A stretch of DNA of 64,000 nt from Salinicoccus luteus DSM 17002 (GTDB taxonomy: Bacteria > Bacillota > Bacilli > Staphylococcales > Salinicoccaceae), in assembly GCF_000712035.1 (NCBI RefSeq), contig NZ_JONV01000011.1, positions 50,987 to 114,986 on the forward strand. Reading direction: 5' to 3'. Shown piece after piece: positions 25,954-35,162 of the stretch (position 1 is its first letter; each line of letters begins with the position of its first letter). A program made the position numbers and the translations under genes. A model generated the notes under the pieces. The model was not told the DNA's origin and did no database searches. It was given only the letters and a program-made list of their open reading frames with translations.

Positions 25954-26697
25954 TTACTCGAATATTTTCAGGTTTTCCTTGAGGACTTCGGCATGAATCT
26001 GTCCCGGTGCCGCCTTATGTGATATATATCCGTATGTCAGGCAGGAGCCGAATACACCGCCCGCCAGCCGCGTAATCCTGCCCATCTCCCCCATCGCAAT
26101 GCCCACTATCTGGCAGTCGAACTTCTCGCGTGCGTCATGAACAGCGCTGAGTACACTGAGTACATCCCGGCCGTCTGAAGGCTTGTAGGCAAGCTTCAAT
26201 ATATCTCCGCCCCGTTCATACATATTCCTGTAGGTTGCCATCATCTCATCAAAGTGTGGTGTATCCTTGAAGTCATGCTGGCTCAGGATGATACCGACCC
26301 CTTTCTCCTTCGCCTTCTGTACCAGGTTGTCCACGATATCCTCATATTTGAAGAATTCAATATCGATGATGTCGACGCTGCATTGTTCGAGTACAGCACC
26401 GAGCAGGGATTCGTACTCTGCCGCAGTCTTCTGCCCCTTTCCGCCTTCATTCAGCGTACGGTACGTATAGATGACCGGGTAGTCCTGCATCTCCTGGAGG
26501 ATGTGGTTGACCAGTTTGATGTGCTCCTCATGACTCAATGCATCGAATGAATCACTTCTGATTTCGACGATGTCAAACAGTCCGGCATGGGATAATGCCG
26601 CTTCTATTTCTTCATCGACCGTTTCTTTGGAGTGGTTTGTAAAAGAAACCACCACCTTCGGTTGGCCTGCTCCGATTTCTACACCTTTAATATTCAT
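25954..26697 (-). CDS. aroD: AroD, type I 3-dehydroquinate dehydratase
   Basis: The protein has 247 residues from the ATG at 26697 (GAGAGGG upstream). LSQHDFKDTP supplies the catalytic His, DILKLAYKP the Schiff-base lysine, and MGEMGRITRLAGGVFGS the C-terminal active-site loop of type I enzymes. It performs step three of the shikimate pathway in the cytoplasm. It is monocistronic, diverging from the DUF488 gene. Confidence 0.95.
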   Translation of the reverse strand: MNIKGVEIGAGQPKVVVSFTNHSKETVDEEIEAALSHAGLFDIVEIRSDSFDALSHEEHIKLVNHILQEMQDYPVIYTYRTLNEGGKGQKTAAEYESLLGAVLEQCSVDIIDIEFFKYEDIVDNLVQKAKEKGVGIILSQHDFKDTPHFDEMMATYRNMYERGGDILKLAYKPSDGRDVLSVLSAVHDAREKFDCQIVGIAMGEMGRITRLAGGVFGSCLTYGYISHKAAPGQIHAEVLKENLKIFE

Positions 26698-26842
26698 ATG
26701 GATCCCTCTCATAATCTCTTTTTATTTATATACATTATAGAAAGTTTAAAGAAAATTCAATCATCCAAATGGAATATATGTAAAATTTCTATATTGTTTA
26801 TTCCCTTTCTGGAGGGGGGACAACCATAATGAGGTGATGAAA

Positions 26843-27190
26843 ATGTTAAAACTGAAAAGAGCGTATGATGGTATTTCGAAACAGGATGGGAAACGGATAC
26901 TGGTTGATGGCATCTGGCCAAGAGGCGTCAGCAAGGAAGGCCTGTCATCTGATGAATGGTATCGTTCCCTCGCCCCGTCGAAAGAGTTGAGGGAGTGGTT
27001 CGACCATGATCCTGATAAATGGGGAGAGTTCAAGAAACGATACTTCAAGGAACTCGACAGTCATAAGGACATGCTCAGAGAAATAAAGGAACAGAGCGAT
27101 GATCATAATATTACCCTGCTGTATGGAGCGAAGGATGAAAAGTATAACCAGGCTGCCGCAATTAGGGAATACATTGAAAACATGGATTGA
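26843..27190 (+). CDS. DUF488 family protein (YeaO-like)
   Basis: The 115-residue protein begins MLKLKRAYDG and carries the family blocks RILVDGIWPRGVSK and WFDHDPDKWGEFKKRYFKEL, then ITLLYGAKDE. DUF488 proteins are small cytoplasmic proteins, some linked to nitroreductases or DNA repair, with no fixed role. ATG 26843 is chosen over earlier in-frame GTG/ATG codons because GAGGTG lies at proper distance. Confidence 0.88.
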   Translation: MLKLKRAYDGISKQDGKRILVDGIWPRGVSKEGLSSDEWYRSLAPSKELREWFDHDPDKWGEFKKRYFKELDSHKDMLREIKEQSDDHNITLLYGAKDEKYNQAAAIREYIENMD

Positions 27191-27350
27191 GTCTCCGCCC
27201 AACAATAATGTTTAGCAAGTACACTAAATGGATATCCTATGTGTAGAGCACACGACATGTTTAGAATTTCAATTTTCATCACGGTGCTCATCACACTCCC
27301 ATCAGCATTATGTGTATAACATCACTACAAACTAATAGGAGGTATTAAGC

Positions 27351-27671
27351 ATGAGTAACGACGAAATGAGAAATCCGGAAGAGAAGGCGGCAAACATGGA
27401 CCAGGAGAACAAGGATCAGATTCTTGAAAGCTACAATAAGTTCATCAACTATCTGGGAGACCAGGTCAGCAAGGGCGAAAAGGTCGGTATGGATGAAGAC
27501 CAGTTGGCCAAGGCTGCAAAAAGGGTCGCCGACTACCTTGCATCCAACGAAGAACCGCGCAATCGTGAAGAACAGGTACTGAAAGAGCTGTGGAAAGAAA
27601 CCGAGAATGAGGATGAAAAAAATACCATCGCAAGAGTGCTTGTCAGACTTGCACAGAAATCGAATGGATAA
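27351..27671 (+). CDS. DUF3243 family protein
   Basis: The 106-residue, mostly helical and charged protein has NKFINYLGDQVSKGEKVGM near residue 28, then AAKRVADYLASNEEPRNREEQVLKELW. This is the DUF3243 pattern of Firmicutes, often found near sporulation or stress genes in Bacillus. GGAGGT precedes the ATG. The high glutamate content suits a soluble cytoplasmic protein. No function is known. Confidence 0.82.
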   Translation: MSNDEMRNPEEKAANMDQENKDQILESYNKFINYLGDQVSKGEKVGMDEDQLAKAAKRVADYLASNEEPRNREEQVLKELWKETENEDEKNTIARVLVRLAQKSNG

Positions 27672-27691
27672 AGGATTTTAGCATCATCCAC

Positions 27692-27719
27692 AAGGGCACT
27701 TCCGATCGGAAGTGCCCTT
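27692..27719. terminator. 28-bp perfect palindrome between convergent genes
   Basis: AAGGGCACTTCCGA and its complement form a perfect 28-bp palindrome exactly between DUF3243 and the Mur ligase gene. There is no real T tract on either strand, so termination is only presumed; it could also be a protein-binding site or a transcript-end stabiliser. Confidence 0.5.
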
Positions 27720-27720
27720 C

Positions 27721-29190
27721 TTACCGTCTGTTATATTTTTTCAGATATTGAAGTATGAACTGCTTGTCATCATGGGCGATGATCTCCCCCCGGTAATGCT
27801 GGGGTTCATTGATGCCGGTCAACAGGATGATCGTCTCTGGATCAGCATAGTCAACGGCCTGGACAATGCCTTCCTGACGCGATAATGCAGTGATGATGTT
27901 GGTGTCATCATATGAATCGGGCAGGTATTTCCGCATCATCCTGATGATCCTCTCCTCATCTTCATATCCCACCTGTTCTGCAGCGAGCACGAGATAATAC
28001 AGCCCCTCAGGCACCAGTTCCATCGTCATCCTGATTTTCTCATCCCCTCTCAAACCGATGCCGGTCACCATGACGATCAGCTTCTTCCCCACTTTTTCAG
28101 CATACTTCATCGCATTGGTGATGGATTCCTTGATTGCAATCGGTGTGTGGGCGAAATCAAGTATAAAATCATACCGATCTTGGGAAAAGAGTTCAAAACG
28201 ATGTACAGGAGGCGTAATCTTCTCTGCCGCTCCGATCACTACATCGATGTCGTGCCCCAGTTTCAGCAAGGCAAATATGCTCGTTGCCAGATTGATATAG
28301 TTATGCTCCCCAAGGAAGCCGGGTCTCACTTCGTAATGGTCCGCCCCTACGTGAAGCTTGATGTGGTCAATCTCAGTCCGATAGCGGTAGTAGGTATCCT
28401 CATGTTCCGAGAAATGATATCGGTCTTTGGCGATGACCCAATATTCCGGAGTGTCCATATTGACAAGGATTTCATCACTAAGGGCAGCCAGGCTCAGTTT
28501 TGCCTCAAGATAACGCTTCATTGTCCTGTGGTAGTCCAGGTGTTCCGGACTGAAATTGATGAAGACTGCCAGATCATTGCGGAGGAAGTCCGTACGTCCC
28601 TGATCAAGGGCGATGGATGTCGCTTCATAGATGATATAGTCGTACTCCCGTATTGAGAAGTACTTGATGATTTCGGCAAATTCAAAATGCATCGGTGTTG
28701 TGGGTGTCGAATGCGGAAAAGCAACCCTTTCATATTCTCCATCGAACACTCCAAGTGTTCCTACCGTCGCCACCCTATAGCCCAACTCCGACAGCAGCCT
28801 CCCAATAAAATGGCTCGTCGTCGTCTTGCCATTGGTGCCAGTCACCCCGATATACTTCATTTTTTCGATATGTTCACCATAGAAAAGATTAATGAGACTG
28901 ATTGATGCTTTGGTGAAATCATTGATATAGAGGATATCCGCTTCATCATGGAAATCGGCAAAGGTCTCCGCCTTAAAATCTGTGATGATGAGGGCAGGAT
29001 GCCGTCCAATCGCCTTCCGAAAATATTTGTCTGAATTCTTCGAGGCCTTCAGCATGAAGATGTAGCCTGCCTCAAGATTCTGATACATCGATGTAATGCC
29101 CTGAATCCTCTTCCCGTTTTGGTTGTCCCCCATCAGATTCTGCGCAGTGATGTGCGCTTCAATTGTTTTCAATACCGTCGTTACCTTCAT
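27721..29190 (-). CDS. MurE-like Mur ligase, stand-alone paralogue
   Basis: The 489-residue protein has the three-domain Mur layout. GVTGTNGKTTT (115-125) binds ATP. EATSIALDQGR (189-199) is a variant of the MurE EVSSHALDQGR motif, FLGEHNYIN marks the domain hinge, and RFE...DFAHTP (345-350) begins domain 3. A lysine near 231 (EAKLSLA) stands where MurE has its carbamylated lysine. The DNPR-type box that selects lysine or diaminopimelate in true MurE is not visible. This suggests a ligase for a different amino acid or acceptor, or a divergent MurE. It lies alone, away from cell-wall clusters and close to ica. ATG 29190 follows AAAGGGG. Confidence 0.78.
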   Translation of the reverse strand: MKVTTVLKTIEAHITAQNLMGDNQNGKRIQGITSMYQNLEAGYIFMLKASKNSDKYFRKAIGRHPALIITDFKAETFADFHDEADILYINDFTKASISLINLFYGEHIEKMKYIGVTGTNGKTTTSHFIGRLLSELGYRVATVGTLGVFDGEYERVAFPHSTPTTPMHFEFAEIIKYFSIREYDYIIYEATSIALDQGRTDFLRNDLAVFINFSPEHLDYHRTMKRYLEAKLSLAALSDEILVNMDTPEYWVIAKDRYHFSEHEDTYYRYRTEIDHIKLHVGADHYEVRPGFLGEHNYINLATSIFALLKLGHDIDVVIGAAEKITPPVHRFELFSQDRYDFILDFAHTPIAIKESITNAMKYAEKVGKKLIVMVTGIGLRGDEKIRMTMELVPEGLYYLVLAAEQVGYEDEERIIRMMRKYLPDSYDDTNIITALSRQEGIVQAVDYADPETIILLTGINEPQHYRGEIIAHDDKQFILQYLKKYNRR

Positions 29191-29294
29191 CAAAGTCCCC
29201 TTTATTCCCTCAATTGTAAATTTACCCGAAAGTTGGTTCTTCTACTATACAATAAATGCCGCCAGCATAATACATCATATACATAAATTTTATG

Positions 29295-29672
29295 CTACCT
29301 GTATTCTTCGATGAGTGAAGAATTCAGAAGGTAGTGCTGACGGTATTTATGTGCAAGGCCGCCTATGAACGCCAGCAATGTTTCGTGTCCTGCCCGGCCC
29401 TGCATGAATTCCTCCTTCAACCTCTTATACTCCATCCACTCATCTTCATCACAGATCTTTCTGGAGTAGCCCCACATATGATCAATCGCATTCATCATAG
29501 AACCTTTCGTCGGCGGAACCGCCAGCGCACCATTGACAAGCGCTTCTGCCTCTTCATATGAACATTTCCCTTTCAATGCCTCGCGGATTTCATTGTAGTG
29601 CTTTTGACTATGGAACATGACCCGGTATTTTTCACGGGCCCACATCTGCTCCGTTCTTCCACGTTCCCTCAT
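29295..29672 (-). CDS. DUF1722 (YbgA-like) protein
   Basis: From the ATG at 29672 (GGGAGGAGG upstream) the 125-residue protein shows WAREKYRVMFHSQKHYNEI, NAIDHMWGYSRK and KYRQHYLLNSSLIEEYR, the DUF1722 layout. That domain often follows DUF523 or sits beside photolyases, and its role is unknown. The gene is complete but orphaned from those partners here. Confidence 0.85.
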   Translation of the reverse strand: MRERGRTEQMWAREKYRVMFHSQKHYNEIREALKGKCSYEEAEALVNGALAVPPTKGSMMNAIDHMWGYSRKICDEDEWMEYKRLKEEFMQGRAGHETLLAFIGGLAHKYRQHYLLNSSLIEEYR

Positions 29673-29703
29673 AATTTTCCTCCTCCCTGTTATTCTACCC
29701 ACG

Positions 29704-29736
29704 AAAAAAGCCTGCAACCGTAGGTTGTCAGGCTTT
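29704..29736 (-). terminator. Terminator after the ica operon
   Basis: AAAGCCTGACAACC and GGTTGCAGGCTTTTTT (minus strand) form a stem with one bulge, followed by six T. A near copy lies at 37064-37097, after the second SgrR-like gene. Confidence 0.85.
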
Positions 29737-29783
29737 GCTGATGGAGACGGCAGGAGATGAAAAGCGTGTCTTGTGGCTACAGC

Positions 29784-30821
29784 TTATATTCTGTCAATCT
29801 TGTAGGGCTGTTTTCCCATCAAATATTTGAAGATTGTAAACTGCTTCAGAATGACTCCCACCCCGATGCACATTCCTATGGTCAACAGCAGGGAAGTCAG
29901 AATGAAGATGATTGTCATGTCTGCAAATACCGAGGTCGTACTATATATGCCCGGCAATATGATCGGATGGAACAGGAAGATGAAGAATGAGAAGCTTGAT
30001 ATCAGGGCGTATACGCTTGGCGCCAATCCCGTCAACTGCGTCGACAGATTCAGCAGGAAAAGGAATCCTGCAGTATGGAGGGGCATGAGCGCATAATCGA
30101 AGCTTGTGACAGTATAGAAATCCCCACGGTTCATGAATATCAATGCTGCATAGGAGATGATCACCAGCAACAGGATGATGGCGATCTGATTATTAACGAA
30201 TTCCAGCACTTTTTCGTAGTTTGCACCGATATAGGCACCAAAAAAGTAGAAGAAGACCCATCCGAGGATGAATGTGGTATTGCCGAACGGATAGATGCTG
30301 TCCACAAAATTCGCCGTAAATCCATGATTGTAATAGCTGTACAGGAATGCGAAATTTATGATGAATGACACGAACAGCAGCAGCTTTGAGCTCAGGATCT
30401 TCGGACTTATCCTATAGACTATCCAGTTCAGCACAGAAAACTGCATGATGACCAGGATGAAGTAGCCGTACCAGTTTCCGAGGAGGACACTGTTCCAGAA
30501 GATTTCCCAGAATGTTTCTTCCCGGAAAGTGTTTTCTGTGAAAGCATAGATGACCCCCACCATCAGATAGGGCACCAGTATGAACTTGACCCTGTTCCAC
30601 AGATAGTTTTCCGGCAGACTCTCCCTGTAGTTCATTGTACTCAGCATCACTGAGAGAATGATGAAGCCTGGGGTTGCAACGATGAAGATGTTTCTGATCC
30701 AGTACAATACTTCAATCTGGTTTTCATCCGCTCCAGTGCTTACCGCATACTCTGTAAGCAGATGGGTCAGAACGATGAATACGCTTAGTATTACACGCAG
30801 ATAATTGAGTTCTGTTTTCAT
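29784..30821 (-). CDS. icaC: IcaC, membrane acyltransferase for PNAG
   Basis: The 345-residue protein has about ten hydrophobic helices and the acyltransferase-3 opening LNYLRVILSVFIVLTHLL, where the His in helix 1 is conserved. NWYGYFILVIMQF and FFIFLFHPIILPG also fit IcaC. In staphylococci IcaC modifies poly-N-acetylglucosamine with succinyl groups and was earlier proposed to export it. It directly follows icaB with no gap and is followed by a terminator, so it closes the icaADBC operon. Confidence 0.93.
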   Translation of the reverse strand: MKTELNYLRVILSVFIVLTHLLTEYAVSTGADENQIEVLYWIRNIFIVATPGFIILSVMLSTMNYRESLPENYLWNRVKFILVPYLMVGVIYAFTENTFREETFWEIFWNSVLLGNWYGYFILVIMQFSVLNWIVYRISPKILSSKLLLFVSFIINFAFLYSYYNHGFTANFVDSIYPFGNTTFILGWVFFYFFGAYIGANYEKVLEFVNNQIAIILLLVIISYAALIFMNRGDFYTVTSFDYALMPLHTAGFLFLLNLSTQLTGLAPSVYALISSFSFFIFLFHPIILPGIYSTTSVFADMTIIFILTSLLLTIGMCIGVGVILKQFTIFKYLMGKQPYKIDRI

Positions 30822-31679
30822 CTACCTCAACCCTTCCCAGTCTTCTATCAACAGTTCAAAAGCATCTTCACTGATCAGCACTCTCGGAATATAATATTGG
30901 TTGGAATCCGGCCTTATTTCTTTTTCTTCCAGTGTAAAGCCGTACTCTATTCCTTCTTCTTCAAAAGCTTTTGTTGCTGTATCATTCGATTGGCCGAATG
31001 GATATGCGATTGTGTTAATGTTCGAATCATTGAACTCCGATTCGAAATAATCCAGACTCGCTTCGGTATCGACAGCCACCTCTTCTTCACTCTTGGTCAA
31101 TAGCCTTGCTGTGTTCCCTTCGAGATGGTGGAAGTCGTGTGTATGTGTAGAAAACTCCCAAAGCCCACTATCTTCCATCTCATTCAGCTGTTCCTGCTCA
31201 AGCAATGAAATATTATTGAAATCTGCATTGCCGACTTCACCGGTTATCACAAAGCCTGTAGCAGGTATATCATATTTTTCCAGTATCGGATGGGCATTTT
31301 CATAGATTGTCGTGTCCATATCATCGAAGCTGATCCAGACACAGCGCTCCGGGAAGTTGCCTTCTTCATAGTATCCAACCAGCTCTTCCATAGTGACGAA
31401 ATTGGCATCCTGATCCCTCAGGAATTGCATCTGTGATTCAAATGCTTCTGTGGACACACTGTAGACGCTGAGCTCCTTGTTGCTTGACAGGAATTTGAAG
31501 ACATTCTCAACAATTCCATAATCCCTGACCCTATGGTAATTCAGCCCCACACAGCTGTTCTCCTCATGGTCGAGGTCTTCAGGCCTGTCCATCTCTGGAT
31601 ACTCGGTCGGAAGATTGGCCTGGTTCAAAATCAGTGAAAGCATCAATGAACCAGACATCATTAACTTTAAAAACATCAT
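30822..31679 (-). CDS. icaB: IcaB, surface PNAG N-deacetylase
   Basis: The 285-residue protein starts with a short hydrophobic signal (MMFLKLMMSGSLMLSLILN). It has the NodB polysaccharide deacetylase set: ISFDDMD (metal-binding Asp pair), FSTHTHDFHH (two His ligands) and IAYPFGQSND. IcaB removes part of the acetyl groups from poly-N-acetylglucosamine outside the cell, which makes it stick to the surface. Its start overlaps the icaD stop, so the two are coupled. Confidence 0.95.
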   Translation of the reverse strand: MMFLKLMMSGSLMLSLILNQANLPTEYPEMDRPEDLDHEENSCVGLNYHRVRDYGIVENVFKFLSSNKELSVYSVSTEAFESQMQFLRDQDANFVTMEELVGYYEEGNFPERCVWISFDDMDTTIYENAHPILEKYDIPATGFVITGEVGNADFNNISLLEQEQLNEMEDSGLWEFSTHTHDFHHLEGNTARLLTKSEEEVAVDTEASLDYFESEFNDSNINTIAYPFGQSNDTATKAFEEEGIEYGFTLEEKEIRPDSNQYYIPRVLISEDAFELLIEDWEGLR

Positions 31680-31978
31680 TTGGAAGTCACCCTTATTAGA
31701 TTGGCAAAATATGTCGCCATAAGATAAACGAATGAAACTGCAGCGCCGATGACAACAACCGTGAAGATGAACGATATATCAGCCGGATCCACATTCAGAA
31801 TGGTACGGCTGAGCTGGACGTAGTAAGTGTCTATATTAAGCAGTGTAAAAGAAATAGTCATGAGTGCCACTGTACTGTACATCCAAAGCACCAAAGAAAA
31901 TGTTGAGATAAAAGCTTCCCTGATTACGTTTAGATTTGATTTGACTGTTGGATATCTCCTCTGTCTGGACTTTTCCAT
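31676..31978 (-). CDS. icaD: IcaD, PNAG synthase accessory subunit
   Basis: The 100-residue protein has two long hydrophobic helices (about 24-48 and 68-90), as in staphylococcal IcaD. It needs IcaA as partner for full N-acetylglucosaminyltransferase activity. The start lies 49 bases inside icaA, preceded by AAAGGGG, and the stop overlaps icaB; both overlaps are typical of ica operons. Confidence 0.92.
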   Translation of the reverse strand: MEKSRQRRYPTVKSNLNVIREAFISTFSLVLWMYSTVALMTISFTLLNIDTYYVQLSRTILNVDPADISFIFTVVVIGAAVSFVYLMATYFANLIRVTSK

Positions 31979-33171
31979 GTCGCAAATTCCCCTTTCTTAC
32001 GTTTGATTGCTTTTGGCAGTGCAATGACAGCCACTACTGCATTGATCAGCCAGTAGAAAACCGGATACCAGCTCAGGAATACAATATATAGTAGATTCTT
32101 TTTCTCATATCTGCTGTCTATCAGTACTGAAATTGTAAATTGTATGATGTTTACAAAGGTGAGTACAAAGGCCGACAGGAATACGAGATTCAAGTTGAAG
32201 GCATAGAAGTAATAATCCAGGAAGTTGGTACTGAGCAGTGCATATAGAAGCGTGGCGACGATGGAGTACACCCATACTACCGAGAAGACCTGCTCAAGGT
32301 AGAGGATCCATAATGAAGGATTCTTTACTTTAAGCATATTTTTGAAGTCCCTGATGAGTACTTCCTGGCCGCCCTGCGCCCATCTTAACCGCTGTGTGAA
32401 GAGCCCTCTGAAAGTTTCAGGCACCAGCATCCAGCAGAGCGCACGCGGTTCATACTGGATCTTGTATCCGGCAAAGTGGAACTTCCAGGATACTGCGATG
32501 TCTTCTGTAATCATGTCCGTATCAAAGTAGCCCACATCCTTCAGTGCCTTCTTGTCGAATAATGTAAAGACGCCTGAAATTGTATTCACAAAACCGGTCA
32601 GCACCTGTGCACGCTTGATGCAGCCGATGATGCTGGCATATTCGACGGTCTGGATTTTGGCAAGCAGTGACGATTTGTTCCTTATTCTCGGGTTGCCCGT
32701 GACAGCGCCGATGTTCTTATATTTTTTGAAGTTCTGCATCATATAGTATGGTGCATCGTCATCAACCAGCGTATCTGCATCGATTACCATGACATAATCA
32801 TGACTGGCGCTCTCAACTGCAGTATTCAGGGCATTCGCCTTCCCCCTGTTCACTTTCAGGTCGATGAACGTGAAGTCATATTCGGAACTAAGTTCATGCA
32901 GCACCTCGGATGAGCGGTCACTGCTTCCGTCATTGACGACCATAATTTCCTTTTTGGGATATTTAAGCTGATCCAGATTCATGATTGTCTCTTTGATGGT
33001 ATCCGCTTCGTTGTAGCATGGGACGATGAATGTAATTCCCTCAACATCATCCTTGTCTATCTTCCTGCTCAAACGGACTTCCCTCAATACGAAAAACAGT
33101 ATCGTGCCGATGAGCCAGAACACGGATATGACGATCGGATAAAAAAGAAGCAGATCAAGTAAAATTTGCAT
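31930..33171 (-). CDS. icaA: IcaA, poly-beta-1,6-N-acetylglucosamine synthase
   Basis: The 413-residue GT2 enzyme has two N-terminal helices, then IVPCYNEAD (about 49-57), VIDADTLVDDD (about 133-143), ITEDIAVSWK (TED near 225) and QRLRWAQGG (QxxRW near 265). This is the full catalytic set of processive beta-glycosyltransferases. Three or four helices follow. It makes the biofilm polysaccharide poly-N-acetylglucosamine at the membrane. It is the first gene of icaADBC, with AGGAG upstream. No icaR gene is seen next to it; the divergent neighbour is an SgrR-like regulator. Confidence 0.96.
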   Translation of the reverse strand: MQILLDLLLFYPIVISVFWLIGTILFFVLREVRLSRKIDKDDVEGITFIVPCYNEADTIKETIMNLDQLKYPKKEIMVVNDGSSDRSSEVLHELSSEYDFTFIDLKVNRGKANALNTAVESASHDYVMVIDADTLVDDDAPYYMMQNFKKYKNIGAVTGNPRIRNKSSLLAKIQTVEYASIIGCIKRAQVLTGFVNTISGVFTLFDKKALKDVGYFDTDMITEDIAVSWKFHFAGYKIQYEPRALCWMLVPETFRGLFTQRLRWAQGGQEVLIRDFKNMLKVKNPSLWILYLEQVFSVVWVYSIVATLLYALLSTNFLDYYFYAFNLNLVFLSAFVLTFVNIIQFTISVLIDSRYEKKNLLYIVFLSWYPVFYWLINAVVAVIALPKAIKRKKGEFATWKSPDRGDIQQSNQI

Positions 33172-33329
33172 AATTCAGCACACTCCTAATAACTTTTCCA
33201 ATACCTTCTGTTTGGGTACATTGACTATCGTAAGGTGATATGCATGTACAGAAAAGGGACAATTTATCACAAGGTGTCCACGTTACTTTCATCGCTATCG
33301 ATAAATTCAATATATTGTAAGCGGTACCA

Positions 33330-33357
33330 TTGATTAATCAGGGTATAGTTGTATAAT
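33330..33357 (+). promoter_or_regulatory. Promoter of the first SgrR-like gene
   Basis: TTGATT (33330-33335) and TATAAT (33352-33357) are 16 bases apart. The -35 overlaps the 10-bp palindrome TGATTAATCA (33331-33340). The leader would be about 120 bases long. The gap 33172-33484 also has to hold the icaA promoter, for which I see no convincing -10/-35 pair. Confidence 0.7.
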
Positions 33358-33423
33358 GAAAGCGAGTATACTATCGTCATTCATAACATGGACAAGTTTT
33401 GGAATCGTGTCCCCCATTTGATT

Positions 33424-33440
33424 TGAATCAGTCTGATTCA
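33424..33440. promoter_or_regulatory. Palindrome TGAATCAG-T-CTGATTCA in the leader
   Basis: An 8-1-8 perfect palindrome lies in the untranslated leader of the first SgrR-like gene, 44 bases before its start. It is a good candidate for a dimeric regulator binding site or an RNA stem. It lies in the divergent region shared with icaA. Confidence 0.55.
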
Positions 33441-33484
33441 TCACTTTTTAAAGAGATAGAATATCGTAAAGTGAGGTGCTGTGA

Positions 33485-35158
33485 TTGTTTTATTCAGACA
33501 AAAAACTGTTGTTGCTGTATGGATTCCTTGAAAAACACCCATTTGACCGGCAACGCATCGCTGAACACCTGGAGGTGTCGGACAGGCATTTGACAAGGCT
33601 TTTGAATCTATGGCATGAAGAGGGAATGATCGAGTACAAGAAAGGCCAGGGCCGTGGCATCCATTCCGAAGTGGTATTCAAAGTGAATCCGGAGGAGCGG
33701 TTTGTCAATCAGTTCATGAGAAATCTGAACAAGCTTACTTTGAGTGATATCGAGGAGACTTTGAATTTGCCGATTTCAGAAGTTTCGAAGAAAGTGATAA
33801 AAGAGAAGACTGAAATACTTCTATACCAACGGCCAGTAAAGGAGAAAACCAAGGAGAAGAAAAATGTATTCATTGACTATATGGATGCCATCCCGGACAG
33901 GGCGACGGAGGGAAATCATCGATACCTACAGTCAGAACACCTCCTCTACAACACAATGTGCAGACTATATGACTTGAATGATGAAGGCGCAGTCAAAAAT
34001 GGCCTCGTGGCTTTTGACGAATGGCATGGCGACAGGCTGAGGATCTATATCAGGAAGGATATCCAATTCTACAACGGTGATATCCTGTACGCGTCGGACA
34101 TAGCCGAATCCCTAACCCGCTACCTGAACACGTATTCCAACGATCTGCTGGAGGAAATCATCCAATCCATCGAAGTGGTGTCGGCATTCCAATTGGAGAT
34201 AGCCACAGCCTACCGCACCGATCTGCTCAAGCCGATGCTCGCATCACTGGAGGCCGGCATTCATAAGATTGAAGGGTATCATGTTCTGACTACCGGCCCT
34301 TTTTACATCGAAAATTACGAACAGAGGTGCGTCACCCTATTAAGAAACCCATACTATATGAACCCGGCAGGAGATCTGGAAAAGATAAAACTGGTGAATG
34401 ATATAAACCAGTATGTTCCATACTTGAACCAGAAAAATATGGAGACCCGCTCCATACCACTCCGCAACCGGATAGAATACGTATTGTTGAATCCACACAG
34501 CGATTCACTGGACTACCATCAGAGGCTCTATGTACTGTCGGTAATCCAGAAATTCAAGGATGCCTATATAAAAGGACCCGGGAAGATAGAGCAGAGAGTT
34601 TTCCAGGAATATCAGGAAAGGCTGCCTCCCGGTCAGGACCCCATGCAGTTCGCAAAGCCTTTAAAGCTGCTTTGTATAGACTGGATGTCCTTTGGTACGG
34701 ACCCGCTGGTTCAATTCCTGATTGAGAACGATGTCCCTGTATTGACCACGTACATCTCATCGGATGATTATCATAATATGGATTTGAACGCGCTTGAAAT
34801 AGACATGCTGCTGGCCAGCGAATTCATACCCAGTTCGTACAGATATTTGTATCTGTTCAAAAATGCAAAATTCAGCGGATGGTTTAGAGAGAACCAGCTC
34901 GCAAAGGATATGGTTCATGTCTATAAAAATAAAAGTAAAGAGTATTGGACATATATGGAGAACCAGTTTAACAGCCATCTGATTGGCGGTGCATATGTAA
35001 TGCCGATCACTTATGCTTCGAAAAGGATCAATGTACCAGAATCCTTCAAAAATATATGGAGTAGTGCATTTGGAGTGATTGACTACAACCAGATAATAGT
35101 AGTCGAAAGTGGAGAAGCGAAGCAGGAGGACCTACATAATGGAGGGGGTGTTTCATAA
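33485..35158 (+). CDS. SgrR-like regulator: winged-helix DNA-binding domain plus SBP_bac_5-like domain (first copy)
   Basis: The 557-residue protein starts with TTG, supported by GAGGTG six bases upstream. Residues 1-75 form a helix-turn-helix with a wing: RIAEHLEVSDRHLTRLLNLWHEEGMIEYKKGQGRG. From about residue 145 it resembles solute-binding proteins of the SgrR type (VAFDEWHGDRLRIYIRKDIQFYNGDILYASDIAESL, then GPFYIENYEQRCVTLLRNPYYM). Such proteins sense a ligand directly and regulate a neighbouring gene. No signal peptide is present, so it acts in the cytoplasm. It is divergent from icaA. The ligand and targets are unknown. Confidence 0.85.
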   Translation: MFYSDKKLLLLYGFLEKHPFDRQRIAEHLEVSDRHLTRLLNLWHEEGMIEYKKGQGRGIHSEVVFKVNPEERFVNQFMRNLNKLTLSDIEETLNLPISEVSKKVIKEKTEILLYQRPVKEKTKEKKNVFIDYMDAIPDRATEGNHRYLQSEHLLYNTMCRLYDLNDEGAVKNGLVAFDEWHGDRLRIYIRKDIQFYNGDILYASDIAESLTRYLNTYSNDLLEEIIQSIEVVSAFQLEIATAYRTDLLKPMLASLEAGIHKIEGYHVLTTGPFYIENYEQRCVTLLRNPYYMNPAGDLEKIKLVNDINQYVPYLNQKNMETRSIPLRNRIEYVLLNPHSDSLDYHQRLYVLSVIQKFKDAYIKGPGKIEQRVFQEYQERLPPGQDPMQFAKPLKLLCIDWMSFGTDPLVQFLIENDVPVLTTYISSDDYHNMDLNALEIDMLLASEFIPSSYRYLYLFKNAKFSGWFRENQLAKDMVHVYKNKSKEYWTYMENQFNSHLIGGAYVMPITYASKRINVPESFKNIWSSAFGVIDYNQIIVVESGEAKQEDLHNGGGVS

Positions 35159-35162
35159 AAAT

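Noticed and set aside
33172..33330. Hidden icaR gene next to icaA
   Set aside because: The interval is only about 310 bases up to the next gene and no frame of TetR size or motif occurs on either strand.
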